Shown here one piece after another: positions 21,861-33,689 of a stretch of 64,000 nt of DNA. The stretch comes from Pegoplata infirma (Eukaryota; Arthropoda; Insecta; Diptera; Anthomyiidae). The translations under genes were made by a program, and so were the position numbers. The DNA lies in NCBI GenBank assembly GCA_963921195.1, contig OY992536.1, positions 182,288,995 to 182,352,994 of the forward strand. Direction: 5' to 3'. The notes under the pieces were generated by a model. The model was not told the DNA's origin and made no database searches. It worked only from the letters and a program-made list of their open reading frames with translations. Numbering within the stretch: the stretch's first letter is position 1; each line of letters begins with the position of its first letter.

Positions 21861-21965
21861 AAGAAAGTTATATTCGGTCAAGACCGAAAATATGATACCC
21901 TACACCAGCTTTTTTCAGAAAATGAGTCCCAAGTCAAAACATGGACCGATTAGATCTATCTTTCG
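21861..21965 (+). repeat. end fragment of a mini-me-like family
   Basis: accaagtaagaaagttatat, the hairpin ttcggtcaagaccgaa, atgataccctacaccag, gtcaaaacatggaccg. The same piece occurs at 45437-45545. The hairpin near the end recalls mini-me 3' ends, but the interior differs. Confidence 0.55.
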
Positions 21966-22589
21966 GTAGATCTTTAATTAGTGTAGAAAACAAACAGACC
22001 AAATTTTTGCGGAATTAGTTTATTTTTGCGGCCGATTTAACTGAATAGCTGTCGAAATGTCCATTTGAGGTATTAAATCCGAAAAAGTCCAATTACACAG
22101 TGTTAGAAAAATTAATGAAACAACAAAACCTGGGATGCGATACTTTTTTCTAGCAAGTGTTGTTGAGTACAACAAGATTCTGTCCTTGAAAATCTTGAGT
22201 TACTGGTAAAAAATCGGTTTTTCGAACTTTTTACACTTATAAGCCAGTAACTTTGTTGAATATTAACTGATTTTGAATTTCTCGACGGTTTTAGAAAGAA
22301 AAAACTAATATCTTTCGAAGTTGTAAACTTGAAATTTAAGTAATATTAAAACAACTGTGCGTTTTTTTCCAGCAAACTCATTTTTTCAAAAAAAATCATT
22401 ATTTTTTAAGTTTAAAGATGTTTTATCATATATTTTTATTTAGGAACCGTACCATTTATGCATTTATTAATAAAGTATATTTATTTTAGAGTAAATTACA
22501 ACGTTGGTTTTTAAAATCGGTTAAAAATTGACTGAGTTATTAAACTTTTAACAAAAACAAAATTTTGGAATAAATGCCTGCACAATGTT

Positions 22590-23080
22590 TTTCTACCATC
22601 CAACCATAATATGCGGGGTATACCCACCTTGTCATTCTGTGTGAAACACATCGAAATATCGATATAGGGTCCCATAAAGTATATATTTTTGATCAGTGAT
22701 CGATTCTACGACATTCTAGCTTTGTCCGTCTGTCTGACCGTCCGTTTGTCCATCTGTGGAAGACACGAAACTGTATAAAATAAAAGAGCTGGACTCCAGA
22801 AGTTTTGACACGAATATGTGTTATGTTTATAGGACAATGAAGTTTGTAAATGGGCTAAACCGGACCAGGGGAAAAAAGTTTCCCCTTGGAGAACTAATGC
22901 AACCCCAGAAATACACTATTTTATTTTAAAGTTTTTTTGTCTATTTGTTCAACAAATAAAACATTTTTGCGTCATATGAAGTACATTGACCTGCTGTTGA
23001 ACCAAGGGGATTAAACAATGCCATTTTTTTGGTCCGCTTTCCTTTAAAATTAAACGAAAAATAAAAAAAAATATATAAAA
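22590..23080 (+). mobile_element. mini-me copy (left arm of inverted repeat)
   Basis: tttttctaccatccaacc, tatgcggggtatacccac, cgaaatatcgatataggg, tatatttttgatcagtgatc, short (GTCY)n at 22725-22752, and a diverged interior. The 3' hairpin is lost. Confidence 0.75.
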
Positions 23081-23110
23081 TTTTATTATTTGAGTGTAAA
23101 TATTATAATA

Positions 23111-23800
23111 TCCCGAGTAAAAATTTTTATATGATGCAATATGTTATGATATATAACACAATGTATATTTATACGCAATTAAATCCGAATAATGGTGGAT
23201 GTTTTTGCATTAAAAAAGATCAACGTGTATAAAATATGATTCGAGTTCATCCGAGTTTTGACCAGACATTGCCATATATCAGTGGATCCAATTAGATCTA
23301 ATTGCGTAAAAACATCCAAAACCTTGTTGTTTTGTGGTTTGGGTGAGATACACCACAGGTCAACGATACATTCACCAAACATATAATTTTCTAAACAAAA
23401 AAAAATTGTTTGGGTACGCTTCGAACCAGATAGGTGATATACATAACCCTAACAAGGAAATGTTTAGGAACATTTTAAAAGTTTCTTATACTTTGCCTAA
23501 GAAACTTAGAACATTTTTGGTTAATTGGAAACAATTATAGTTGTATATGAAACCGAATGAGATATATATGATTTTATATTAAAATCAACAGAAAAGCAAA
23601 TTTTGTATAGACAATCATATTATTGTATATAATTATATCAACCGTACACCTTTTTATCAGAATCATGATTAAATTATATATTACCATATATGACTGCATT
23701 AAAAAAATTTAGAAAACATTTCACGGATGTATAATCATATATGATTTATTATGTTTGTATCAAGTTATATATTGTAATATATGTTTATTTTTACTCGGGA
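23111..23800. mobile_element. 690-bp TA-flanked MITE (TCCCGAGTAAAAA ends)
   Basis: Perfect inverted ends TCCCGAGTAAAAAT / ATTTTTACTCGGGA, flanked by TA (23109-23110, 23801-23802). The interior is rich in atatatgat-type words in both orientations. Short frames on both strands (23179-23382, 23334-23540) overlap in the middle, and I do not recognise either. Confidence 0.8.
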
Positions 23801-24059
23801 TATGAATTTGTAAACACTAATCGCTAGGGGAAGGTGTCCCCAAACAGCATCACCCACAACCCCCTCCCCCTCAAACCCGCGAAACGTCCTTGTAGTTTTT
23901 TATTTTCATTTATCTCAAGGGAAAGGTGTCCCAGGCAGGCCATACATCCGCGCCGCTGGGTTCCCCTTCTCAACAACAGTTTAGAACAAGAGCTTTCGCC
24001 AAACTTTTTTGCTTAAGAGTTTCATTGTCATTTATACAAGATTTAAATTCCACTAAATT

Positions 24060-24312
24060 ATCATGTCTTCTACAAGCGGACGTCCGCACATGATGGACAT
24101 CTCTTCAATGTGTTAGAATCGATCACTGATCAAAAATATATATTCTTTATGGGACTCTAGACCGATATTTCGCCATCTCTATAATGTCTTAGAATCGATC
24201 ACTGATTAAAAAATTATATTCGCTGTGAGACTCTAGACCAATGTTTTTATGCGTTTCGCACGGAATGACAAAGTGAATATACCCCGTACTACGGTTAGAC
24301 GGTATAAAAACA
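24060..24312 (-). mobile_element. mini-me copy (right arm of inverted repeat)
   Basis: gaatcgatcactgatc and gactctagaccgatatttcg, partly duplicated (two tandem core segments), then gacaaagtgaatatacccc and gacggtataaaaac. It is the diverged inverse of the copy at 22590. Confidence 0.7.
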
Positions 24313-24682
24313 TTGTGCAGGCATTTACTCCAAAAATTAGTTTTTATTAAAAGTTTAATAACTCGGTCAATTTTTTACCGATTTTAAAAACCAAAGTTGA
24401 GTTTTTCTCACAAATAAATATACTTTTTTAATAAATTCATAAACAATACGGTTCCTTAACAAAAAAATGTGTAAAAACATCTCCAAAGTTGAAAAATAGA
24501 GATTTTTTTTTAAAAAATTGAGTTTGCTGTAGAAATACTCACAGTTGTCTCCATATTACTTAAATATTATTTTAAAATCTTCGGAAGGTCTCAGTTTCTT
24601 CTTTCTAAAACCGTCGATAAATTTAAAATCGGTTGGTTTTCAACAAAGTTACTGGCTTATAAGTGTAAAAAGTTCGAAATCT

Positions 24683-24985
24683 ACGAAATCATTAATTTTT
24701 AATGTAGGTTTTTTTTTGGAATTTGTTGGTAAAAATAACAGAACTATCATTAATTTTTAATGTTTTCGTAGGTTAATTTTTTCGAATTTGTTGGTAAAAA
24801 AGAATGAAAAAAAACTATTTTTTTAATGTTATTTATTTTAGAAAATTTTGTCAACAGTAAAAAATAAATGTAGATGTTTGTTAAAACAAATGAATAATTA
24901 CTAGAATGGTTTTCAATTGTTTTTTCACTGGTTTTAAATGTGTTTTTCATTTGTTTTTTGGCTTTAAAATATTTTAAGTGTATAA
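24683..24985 (+). mobile_element. family X fragment
   Basis: ctacgaaatcattaattttt, gttggtaaaaataacagaac, ttttcgtaggttaatttt and the right end aaaatattttaagtgtat. The left half is missing where it meets the composite inverted repeat. Confidence 0.65.
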
Positions 24986-24999
24986 GCAAATTTCAAAGT

Positions 25000-25560
25000 C
25001 GTAGTTTGTATTGAGGCTAGGTCTTAGCGTGGACCGATTTTTTTTAAATTTCAATAGACTTCGTTCTTGGACCAAAGGGTTCTTAAGTTTCAATTTTCAA
25101 GTAAGTCGATTGAAAATTGTGACCTGTAACCGTTTGCACGGACAGTTGGACGGACGGATGGACGGACAGGGGAAAATAGATTATTTAAAGACAGATCCAA
25201 TTGTTTAAGCGACTGATCTTAAAGAGCAATGTTTGAGTTTTACACTTGACTTATTTTTAAGTCGTTAGCACATCGGGTTCATCCGCTTTGCGTCAGCAAA
25301 TATGTCCGAAAACGCGATTTTTTTGTATTTCAAATTTGTCAAAATGAAAAGTTTGGAGACCGGATATATGACCAGGAGAATATTTAAGCTTTTACATCGG
25401 CTTATTTTTAAGTCGCTACCATAAGCATTTGGGGCAAAGATTTTTCGATGACCTGGATTACCTAAACGGTGTCTCATTGCCCTCTTTATCAATACCTTAG
25501 GGAATTTGGGTGGTTTAAGAAGTAGAACTTTGTATCAGAGGGGAAGTAGGGAAATAAAAT
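25000..25560 (+). other. unclassified sequence with GGAC-type repeats
   Basis: Contains gacagttggacggacggatg at about 25140 and two gacttatttttaagtcg / ggcttatttttaagtcgc words (about 25247, 25399). It resembles the body of a mini-me-like element of another family, but I could not find ends. Confidence 0.4.
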
Positions 25561-27520
25561 TAGGAGCATCACAATGGGCCTTATGACCTCCGAGTGAATT
25601 CGCCAAATGGCAAACGCCAATCAACCTAAGAATTTTTTGTCATTCAAAAAAAGTTTATACTCAAAAAAAATTTATATATAAATGATTAGTCAAGGTTTTT
25701 CTTAGTCAAAATTTTTATATTTTTTTTTTCGCTAAAGAAGTGTTTTTTTTTTTTTTGTATATTCAAAATATTTTGGGAATTATGGAATGGATTATGAATT
25801 CATGAATTCAGCCAAGACAAATTATTTTTTTTTTATATTCTCCCCATAGTGCAGTTTTGTGACATTCCCCATTCATCATACCACCCATAGTCACATGAGG
25901 TTTTCTATAAAGAAATTAAAAAAGAAAATTTTAGACGTTTCTTATTTTCTATGTATGTATTTTCGACATGAGTATATTTTCTATATGTGTTTGAGTGTGT
26001 ATGAATATGTTGTTATTGCACACACGAGGACAACACAATTAAGAACCACTTCACAAAAAAATCTGACGTTGCAAAAATTTGGTTTTTTGAACGTTTATTA
26101 TTATTTTATGCATTATTACGATATATCTTGTAATTTTTTTTTTTTTTGTTATTTTGTTCAATGCATGTATTTTTTTTATTCTTTCTTTTAGTTTTTTTTT
26201 TTTGTTACAAAAACGAAAAAAAAATATCTAAGGCAGCCACCGATCTCTTGCGCTCTCCCCAATACTGCAGACAAACAGTATGTTTGATAGTAGTAGTAGA
26301 ACATAGTCATTATTGTCATCCTTTAACACAGCTGTAGCATTGTCGTCCTAGTAGTAGTCGACGTCGTCATCCTCATTATCATCATCTGGTGTCAGTTTAA
26401 TTTTGTGTTTTTTTTTGTTGTTGTTGCTAAAGCTATGAATAAATTTTTGTGTGTAAAAATTATTGAGAGGGTGCATGTATTTGTGTAAAAAGTGTGTTTG
26501 TATTTTGTATCCCTACAGTAAAAAGGATGAGGAAGAGGAAAATGAAAAAAATAAATATTGGATGCCATGCACTTCACACTGCGCACCAGACAGAAATGAG
26601 TGCATCATATCGATCGTTTATATTTTTTTTTAGTTGTTTTTTAACTTTTAAAAAAAAAACATAATTCGTAACCAGTTTTTTCTATACATTTTTTGTTAAA
26701 TCTATTTTCTACCACAACGTGCTTTTTTCTATATTATTTTTTATTATGTCTTTCGTTTACAAAAAAAGCAAAAAAAATGTATTATAAAAAAAGTGTACAA
26801 AAATCGTTTTTCTATAAGTATGATTTGTCTATGTCACTGTCTGTCTATGCACTTTTTTCCTTCTTTAAGTCCACCGACCCAAATGACAAACCGACCAACA
26901 TAAAGGAAAAAAAAACTGAAATGTCCTTCTAAAACACACACACTCGTAAATGTACACACACACACTTTTTTACGTATGTACGTAAGTTAGATTATTTATT
27001 TAAGTAGGAAGAATTTTATTTTTAATTTCTTTTTTATATAATTTGTCATACTTTTTAAATAATTTTTATTTAAGAATTTTTAAGTTGGTTTTTTTTTCTT
27101 AGAAGGTAAATTTTAAATTCTGTGCAAATAAAAAGTTAGAGATTTTTTGTGGTTTTTGTTGCCATGTATTGCAAATGGTTTGAATATTTAAATATTCTTT
27201 CCTCAAGCATAATAATTATGATTTTTGATGGCAAAAACAGAAGAAATTTAGCTTATGTTATCAAAATGATTATAAAATATTTTACTTTTCCGAGTTCATA
27301 GAATATTTTGATGATATCGATGATATTGTTAGTAGTGGTGGGGATCAAAATTTTGAACTCCTCGCATAAACCGTCTGGTCAGACGAGGACCAGTTATGGA
27401 CATTATGTCAGTTTAACTGAAAATATGTACATAACTGCGATTTCTTCCAGATTCTCAAGTTCTGCTTGGCCTAAATCGATTAGGTTGTATTCTGTGACGA
27501 TTTTAATAAAACTTTGGTGT
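25561..27520 (+). other. intronic sequence, nothing recognised
   Basis: Long T- and A-runs, short CA-rich tracts (26935-26965) and (ATC)-type repeats near 26360-26395. No MITE ends or coding exons recognised. The frames 25859-26191 and 26693-26932 are low-complexity. Confidence 0.55.
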
Positions 27521-27522
27521 TA

Positions 27523-27849
27523 CACTCAAAAAATTATGTCATTACCTGTTTGTAGTTCATTTAAAAAGTTTTACGTTTAGTCGTTTTTAAAAGAAAAAAC
27601 ATTCGTTTGATGTTCAGTTTTTATTAATGACTACTTATGTCCTTTGTTTCAAAAACAACACACTAAAAAATAAAGATTTTCATTAACATTTAATTTTTAA
27701 AGTCATTTATTGTTGTTCTGTAAGTAAAAACTACTGATTATTCTTTAAATTTTTATTGAGTTGGGTAAGTAATTTTTTTTTTAAATTGTTTAATTTTTAT
27801 AAGTTATTATTAAACTTTTCTTGTAATTTTACAAAGTTTTTTTTGAGTG
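27523..27849. mobile_element. short family X derivative
   Basis: TA at 27521-27522, then cactcaaaaaattatgtcat. The left third matches family X and the right end is acaaagttttttttgagtg as in the 1944-2476 family. This is either an internally deleted copy or a chimera of the two. Confidence 0.6.
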
Positions 27850-27959
27850 GTCGGACAAGTATTTCAGTTCCAAAAGTGACCATGAAAAAAATGTTGGGCT
27901 GGTTGGGGTCATATTCAAAAAATTTTCAAAAAAAAAAATCAGTTTTGGTAAGCTAACGT

Positions 27960-28690
27960 AATAGCCCAGGAACATTTTTCAGAACCGATGCTGACAACTC
28001 TTGTTCCAGAACAGGTTCTTCGGTAACCATACACTATTACACTTTAATTATTCAGAACAAGTTAAGTAAAAATTATTGTGAAGCTTGTTCTCTGCAATCA
28101 AAGTTTCATAACATTTTGGTACTCAGGATTAAAACAAAAATTATTTGTCAAAAAATTTAAAAATAAATATCAATTTTTTTTTGTTATCCAAGAAAAAACA
28201 CGAAATTCTATTAAGATTGCAGGATATAATCGTAAAAATTGTTGAAACAAATGTGAGTAAATTTCATTTTCATTGACTGGGTCGGGTCAAATACTAATAA
28301 TATTATGTTTTTTATTTTTGTTTGCAGAAAATCCATGTTCTGCTATATCATTATTGTAAGGCCCAAAATGCAACTTTGGAGGTGAAAAAAGATAAATGTG
28401 TGTTAAAAAAATGTTAATATTCCATTTATGTATGATTGTCTTTATCTTTGTTATATATATTAATGCAATTCAATATTTTTCTTTAATTCTTATTTCTGTT
28501 CCAAATTTTACTTCTAGAACCGATTCCGAGGAACAAAAATATGTTCTAATTTTGCTTACAAACAGCTGTTGCTTTTGGGACAATCTCTTTGTAAAAAGAA
28601 TCGGTGTTGCACAAGAATTAGAACAGGTTCTAGGGAAGTATAAGTTGTTCCACAATCGGTTCTTTGCAACCGAAAATTTTGCTGGCAGGG
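27960..28690. repeat. element with iterated AGAACCGAT / GTTCCAGAAC words
   Basis: ccaggaacatttttcagaac, gttccagaacaggttcttcg, ctagaaccgattccgagg, gaacaggttctaggg and ccacaatcggttctttgc are spread over about 730 bp in both orientations. Outer ends (cccaggaacattttt / aaaattttgctggcaggg) are weakly inverted. Frames at 28396-28830 and the opposing 28470-28834 lie across it and I do not regard them as genes. Confidence 0.45.
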
Positions 28691-28770
28691 CTTCTGCATA
28701 CAATTTTTTATTTTTACAAAAACAACGTTCACATGCGGCGAAACCCAAAAATTTCTATTTTCAAAAAAAA

Positions 28771-29535
28771 GAACATGTAAAAAAGTTAAATTCGACCTTT
28801 CCGCATGTATTGATACCCTGCACAATGTAAACAAGTAGAAAAGTTAAATTCGACTTTGCCGAATCTATGAACACCCTCCACAATGCGTTTTTAAAGGATA
28901 GTACATTTGTTAACGTGAAAAAATTAACAATTTTGATTAGAAATATTTTCTTTTCAGTAAAAAACTCTTTTTTGACATTTAAAAAAAAAATTGCTAATTT
29001 TTTTTTTTTTTTTTTAGTGTAAAACTTTTTTCGAGTGTAATGTTTTCTTTACTGTAAAAATATTTCTGAGTGAATGCAAGTACGTATGTACACAAAATAT
29101 TGTCATTTTTGTAAAAAAAAAAAAAATTTGTTTTTGAGTGTAAAATTTTTTTGAGTGTAAAATTTTTTTCGAGTGTAATTTTTAAGTTACCAATGCTTTT
29201 AAAACTAAAGAAGTTTAAAAAGCATTGCTTTAAAGCTTAACAAGTTTGAAAAGCATTGTTAAGTTACCACCAATGCTTTTAAAACTTGATTAACACGTAG
29301 CCATTTAAGATGAAACCAATCTGAAATTCAGGGTTTTGTTTCTAACTTTTGAACCCTTCGACCGATTGAGCTGAAATTCAATACCAAACAGACCTGGGAA
29401 ACGGTCTTATGCCAAGTTTTAGCAGTCTCGTTACTGTCTTTCGAAAGTTATCGTGTTTTTATCTCCTAAATCCTCGAAAAAAATTTCCTCTTTTTCTCAT
29501 AACTTTTGAACCACTGCACATTGAGTTCGATGGTA
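28771..29535 (-). mobile_element. mini-me copy, 3' half (tandem ends)
   Basis: Two successive ends (gtaaaaaagttaaattcg at about 28777 and acaagtagaaaagttaaatt at about 28832), the second with gaatctatgaacaccctcca. Then a T-run and gagtgtaa-rich segment, cataacttttgaaccactg-type words, and truncation before the (GTCY)n. Confidence 0.7.
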
Positions 29536-29540
29536 CCCAA

Positions 29541-30059
29541 AATGGCGATTAATTCAGATAAGCAGTAGTTTTAGAATATTATATTTTTTTATTGATGAAC
29601 TAATATGAACACGTAAAAATACACATTTTGGAAAAAAAAAAATTTGGAAAAAAAAAATTTTTAACCTGTTAGTCGTTTTTTTGTTTTTCGGAAAAATGGG
29701 TTATAGTTCACAATTTTTGCTGTAACTTTGGAATGAAAAGCGATAAATTAATAAAAAAAGATTGAAATTAAAGTGTACATAATGTGCTATCAAAGTAATC
29801 AAAGAAAGAGCGCACAATATGTATTTATATTATTTTAAATTTTATTTAAAATCCAATTTTTGTTTTTCACAAAATCTCATAAATGTAAAAATTTATCTGA
29901 AAAAAGTGATTTATGGGAATATTGTAGTTTTTTATTAACAAATTATCAAAAATGCATGAAAACACAGCATTTGAGAAAAAAAAATTAACAAAATGTTTTT
30001 TTTTTAAATCTTTTAGTCGTTTTTTTGTTTTTGGAAAAAAAAACACGAAACCCTTGAAC
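29541..30059 (+). other. intronic sequence, nothing recognised
   Basis: AT-rich. It has two similar stretches (tagtcgtttttttgtttttcgg near 29672 and ttagtcgtttttttgtttttgg near 30013) suggesting an old duplication. No coding signal. Confidence 0.5.
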
Positions 30060-30692
30060 ATGTAATAAAGCTATGGAGGGGACGTTTTTTTGGCGTAGGG
30101 TGGTGGGGGGTTTATCGGGAGACAATGGGGGACACCTTCCTCTCGCGATAAACCTTGCCAAAAAAAATGATGTCATTTTTTGCACCTAATTAATAAAAAT
30201 GTATCATTATTTAAATTATTTTTTCTATACACGCCCCCACAAAGGGGCGGACCGAAATAAATCGCTTTCCTGATACCCCTTGGTCCAAATTCAGGTCGAT
30301 GAACTTCATATGGCATTAAAATGTCTCATTTATTGAACAAATATACAAATAAAACTTGTAAAAAAATATTTTTCTGGGGTAGTTTTAGTTCTTCAAGGGG
30401 GAACTTTTTCCCCCCTGGTCCGATTTTGCTCGTTCAAGAACTTAACCAGCCTATGACCATTATACATATTTGTGACAAACTTCAGGATTCTAGCTCTTGT
30501 TTTATATACTTTATGGTGTGCTCAACAACAGACGGACGGACGGACACACTGTTAGTCACAGAATGTCTTAGAATCGATCAGTGATCAATAATATACACTT
30601 TATGGGGTCCTAAACCCATATTTCGATGCGTTACTTACGGAATCACAAAGTGAGCCCATACCGTAGTTGAAGGGTATAAACACACGTATAAT
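30060..30692 (-). mobile_element. mini-me element, plus-family type in minus orientation
   Basis: Reverse of the type at 14958: cgcccccacaaaggggcgg, gttcttcaagggggaac, cagacggacggacggacac, gaatcgatcagtgatcaata, atacactttatggggtcc, cgatgcgttacttacgg, ccgtagttgaagggtataaa. The frame 30321-30584 is its translation. Confidence 0.8.
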
Positions 30693-31235
30693 GGTCTTGT
30701 TTAATAAACGATACCCAGACTTTTTACACAAAAACGGGAATAAAAAAAAAGGGCCGGGCATTGTCTGTACTTTTTTTTATTTAAAATAAAAGCTGATATC
30801 CCATACTTTTTTAAAATCCACAAAACCAAATCCAACTATTACTAACTTAATATGTGTGGCCCATTAAATGGGGGAAATATCCCAATTTCGGGTCCTTTTT
30901 AAAAAAATTATTAAAAATGTTAAGACCCAATTTTTATAAACAAAAAAAAATTTGCAATTTAGTTTAATACCTGTTGTTTAAGGTTCCTTTATAAAAGATT
31001 TTCTTTTAAAAGATTTAATACTACTAATAATCGCTTTGACTGTAAAAAATTTTAATTTTTTTACTTTTTTCAAAGACTGCAATAATTTGCTAACTTTGAC
31101 AGCTCACCAACAAAAAAGTAAACAACTTAGTTTATTGATTTTGATAACTAGCGTTGCAGAATTTTATCTACTTTTACCCCATACCAAAACTTATAACAAA
31201 AACTTCATTTATAAATTTCAATTAATCGCCACTTT
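30693..31235 (+). other. intronic sequence, nothing recognised
   Basis: AT-rich. The plus frame from 31036 begins here and runs into the mini-me copy that follows, so it is not a gene. Confidence 0.5.
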
Positions 31236-31522
31236 GGTACCATTTGAACCCAATGTGCACTGGACCGATTTGGCTGGATTGCAATTCCAACCTGACCACG
31301 TTAATGACCAACGTATATGCCAAACTTCAGTAGCCTCTGTTAAGGCTTTCAAAAGTTATCGTGTTTTCTACGGACTGACAGACAGACGGACGAACGGTCG
31401 GACATCGCTAGATCGACTTAAAATCGATCGAGGATCATGAATATATATACTTTATGGGGTCCTAGACCCCCGGAATGACAAACTTATATATACCCTCTAT
31501 CACTAGAGTGGAGGGTATAAAA
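31236..31522 (-). mobile_element. mini-me copy, head half
   Basis: cactggaccgatttggctgg, gacagacagacggacg, catcgctagatcgact, atcgatcgaggatcatg, tatatatactttatgggg, taccctctatcactagag and ggagggtataaaaa. Confidence 0.78.
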
Positions 31523-31599
31523 AGTTTTTTTGCAAAAAAAAAAAATAAAAAAAATAAAAAAAAAATACGCGAAAAAAATTTATGGTGATTGATACAAAT

Positions 31600-31870
31600 C
31601 GGGGAATTTTTTTTTTGTAAAACAAATATGTTTGTACTTGTTTAAATGCTATACGGTGATCAATTTTGTTCACATTTTTCAACCAGCAGCCGTATTAAAG
31701 CATTTTGTATATTTAGGTTATGTTGAATGTACCAAAATTTTCGAGGTGTCCTTACATTTTCTTTTATAACTTTTGAACCGCTGAACCGATTTCTCTCAAA
31801 TACAATACCAAACTGCTTAGGGCAACAACAAGTAAATATGCTAAGTCTTAATCATATCTGATATTGATTT
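31600..31870 (-). mobile_element. mini-me copy, interior fragment
   Basis: gtacttgtttaaatgctata, gttcacatttttcaaccagc, agcattttgtatatttagg, acttttgaaccgctgaacc: the interior of the 44756-45408 type, with both ends missing. Sequence to 32087 is AT-rich without further match. Confidence 0.65.
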
Positions 31871-32089
31871 ATGAAAATGTGTAGAATACGATATATTAAA
31901 GACACAACATTTTTCGAAAAAAAAAATCGCGGAATTTATTTTTTTTTGCAGAAAAATTTTTTTCGCGAAAAAAAACAATGTATTTTTTAAATTAATATTT
32001 AAAAACTATCCCAAAAGCATAAAAATTTTATTTTTGTAGCACTTTAGCTTTAGAAATTTAAATCGCGAATATCGCAAATACGAGCGCTA

Positions 32090-32548
32090 CCCTGCAAAAA
32101 AAGTCATGACCACTTCTCAATGGAGTGCTTTAAAACTATAACAAATGTAATGAAATACAACAAAAATAAAAAAACACAAGACAAAAACACAAAAACAGTT
32201 TTTTCTACTCCAGAATACATAGATATTCAGCACTTAACTCATTACCTTCCGCGACACATCCATACAAATGTAAGTAGATATTCAGTAGATAAGAACTACT
32301 CCGTAGAAGTAGTTGGAAGTTGTTTAAAAGCTCGGAGTACTTCTTATCTGCTGAATATCTACTTACTTTTGTATGGGAGTGTCGCCGAAGGTAATGAGTT
32401 AAGTGCTGAATAACAACTTTTTATGGAGTAGAAAAAACTGTTTGCGTGTTTTTTTCTTGTTTTTTTTGTTATTTTTGTTGGTTTTCATTACATTTGTTAT
32501 AGTTTTAAAGCACTCCAAATAGAAGTACTCCGCACTTTTTTTGCTGGG
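32090..32548. mobile_element. 459-bp foldback MITE (CCCTGCAAAAAAAGT ends)
   Basis: TA at 32088-32089 and 32549-32550; ends CCCTGCAAAAAAAGT and ACTTTTTTTGCTGGG. Almost the whole length is an inverted repeat (for example agatattcagcacttaactc against gagttaagtgctgaataac), meeting near 32320. The 97-codon frame 32120-32413 spans the palindrome and is incidental. Confidence 0.85.
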
Positions 32549-32764
32549 TAACTTCGAAATGATAGCACCCTTGAATTCAGCGTACCCGAATAAGATTTAC
32601 CAGCAGGATGACCAGCTTGTTAATTTTTGCGAATAGCACAGTGAAATTAATCAGAATTGGAATGAAAATTATATTAAGAATTTTGATTTGTTATTAATTG
32701 GAGATGGTACGGTCGGTCATTTCGTTTAAAATTTAGGGCTGTTTTTTTGTTGCGTATTTAGTAC

Positions 32765-32935
32765 ATTATTCTTTGCTCTAACTGCCCTAAGAGTGCCCCT
32801 AGAGCATCACAGGCTTACAAATTTATTTTTTTTAATCTAAACATTTTCTCAAATGTAGGGCTCTATCTTTAACCCTTAAGGCGGTCCCCACACAATTTTT
32901 TTTTATATTTTTTTATAAATATCACACCATCATTG
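32765..32935. repeat. FB1 arm fragment
   Basis: tttgctctaactgccctaag, gtgcccctagagcatcac, cattttctcaaatgtagg and cccttaaggcggtcccca match the FB1 arm at about 11905-12030. No ends. The following 32936-33640 is AT-rich, partly (CAA)-rich near 33530-33600, with no element recognised. Confidence 0.65.
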
Positions 32936-33689
32936 GAATTCTACACAAAAGACCCATTCTAGAATCGTTTAAATGAAAGGAGTGAAACTTTCGGTTGTTA
33001 TTTACGCCTTAAAGTATACTATAAAAACCGTAAAACGAACGACACTTGATAGTGTGAGACAAGCGCCATCTGGTAGAAAATTTTTTTATTAACAAATATT
33101 TCAATTCTCAAATTTTTTACACGTAAATTTTTGTAAATTTCACCATACTTTTACGGTATACACAAAAATATATGAAAACTGCATTCAATGTTCATACCAA
33201 CAAATTGCAATCGTCACACATTACTAAGTGTGGGATGCAACGCAAAAAAAAAAATTACAAAAAATCAACCCTTTTTTGCCACAAATTGCAACGAAATTTG
33301 AGAAAAAATAAAATTTCAAAGCCCATGCAAGCAAAATTTCACAATAAAAAAAAATCGCTAAAAACACGCACACAAAAAAACGAAAAATTTCATATAGAAA
33401 CCCAAAAAAAAAAATAAAATAATGAAACAAAAAGAGAATATATACAATTCTATTACATGCGTGCTTTTTTATTACGAAAATGCACTAAAAAAAAATCCAA
33501 CAACAACAGAACAAAAGCAGTAACAACTGCAATTGCAACAGAGCAAGCAACAACAAAATTATAACATATAGAATATAACTGCAACAACAAAAAAAAAATA
33601 ACTGCAGCAATTGCAGTTTATATGTATGAGTGTTAGAATAGAGAGAAATCTAGCAATCTAAAAAAATATATTCTTTAGAGAGGGATTTT
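32936..33689 (+). other. intronic sequence, (CAA)-rich
   Basis: A-rich and CAA-rich simple sequence. The opposed frames 33172-33417 and 33224-33430 are low-complexity and are not called. Confidence 0.5.

Larger units (their letters stand above)
22210..24680. repeat. 2.5-kb composite inverted repeat
   Basis: Left arm from cgaactttttacacttataa (22213) is mirrored by ttataagtgtaaaaagttcg (24657-24676). Further in, both arms carry tcgacggttttagaaag / ctttctaaaaccgtcga, an aaaacaattttgg... tgcctgcacaatgttttt segment, and a mini-me copy in opposite orientation. A TA-flanked MITE sits at the centre. Arm identity is visibly reduced, so the duplication is old. Confidence 0.75.

Noticed and set aside
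23334..23540. 68-codon frame inside the TCCCGAGTAAAAA MITE as a transposase remnant
   Set aside because: Too short, opposed by another frame, and without DDE or helix-turn-helix features that I can see.
28396..28830. 144-codon plus frame, possible exon or gene
   Set aside because: It overlaps two opposed frames, runs across a repeat with iterated AGAACC words and into a mini-me end, and has no recognisable domain.
31036..31440. 134-codon plus frame
   Set aside because: Its last third is mini-me sequence (WTDLAGLQFQPD, then RLTDRR-type repeats) and the first part shows no conserved features.
32120..32413. 97-codon frame as a small gene
   Set aside because: It spans the axis of a TA-flanked palindromic MITE, so its two halves are complementary sequence.
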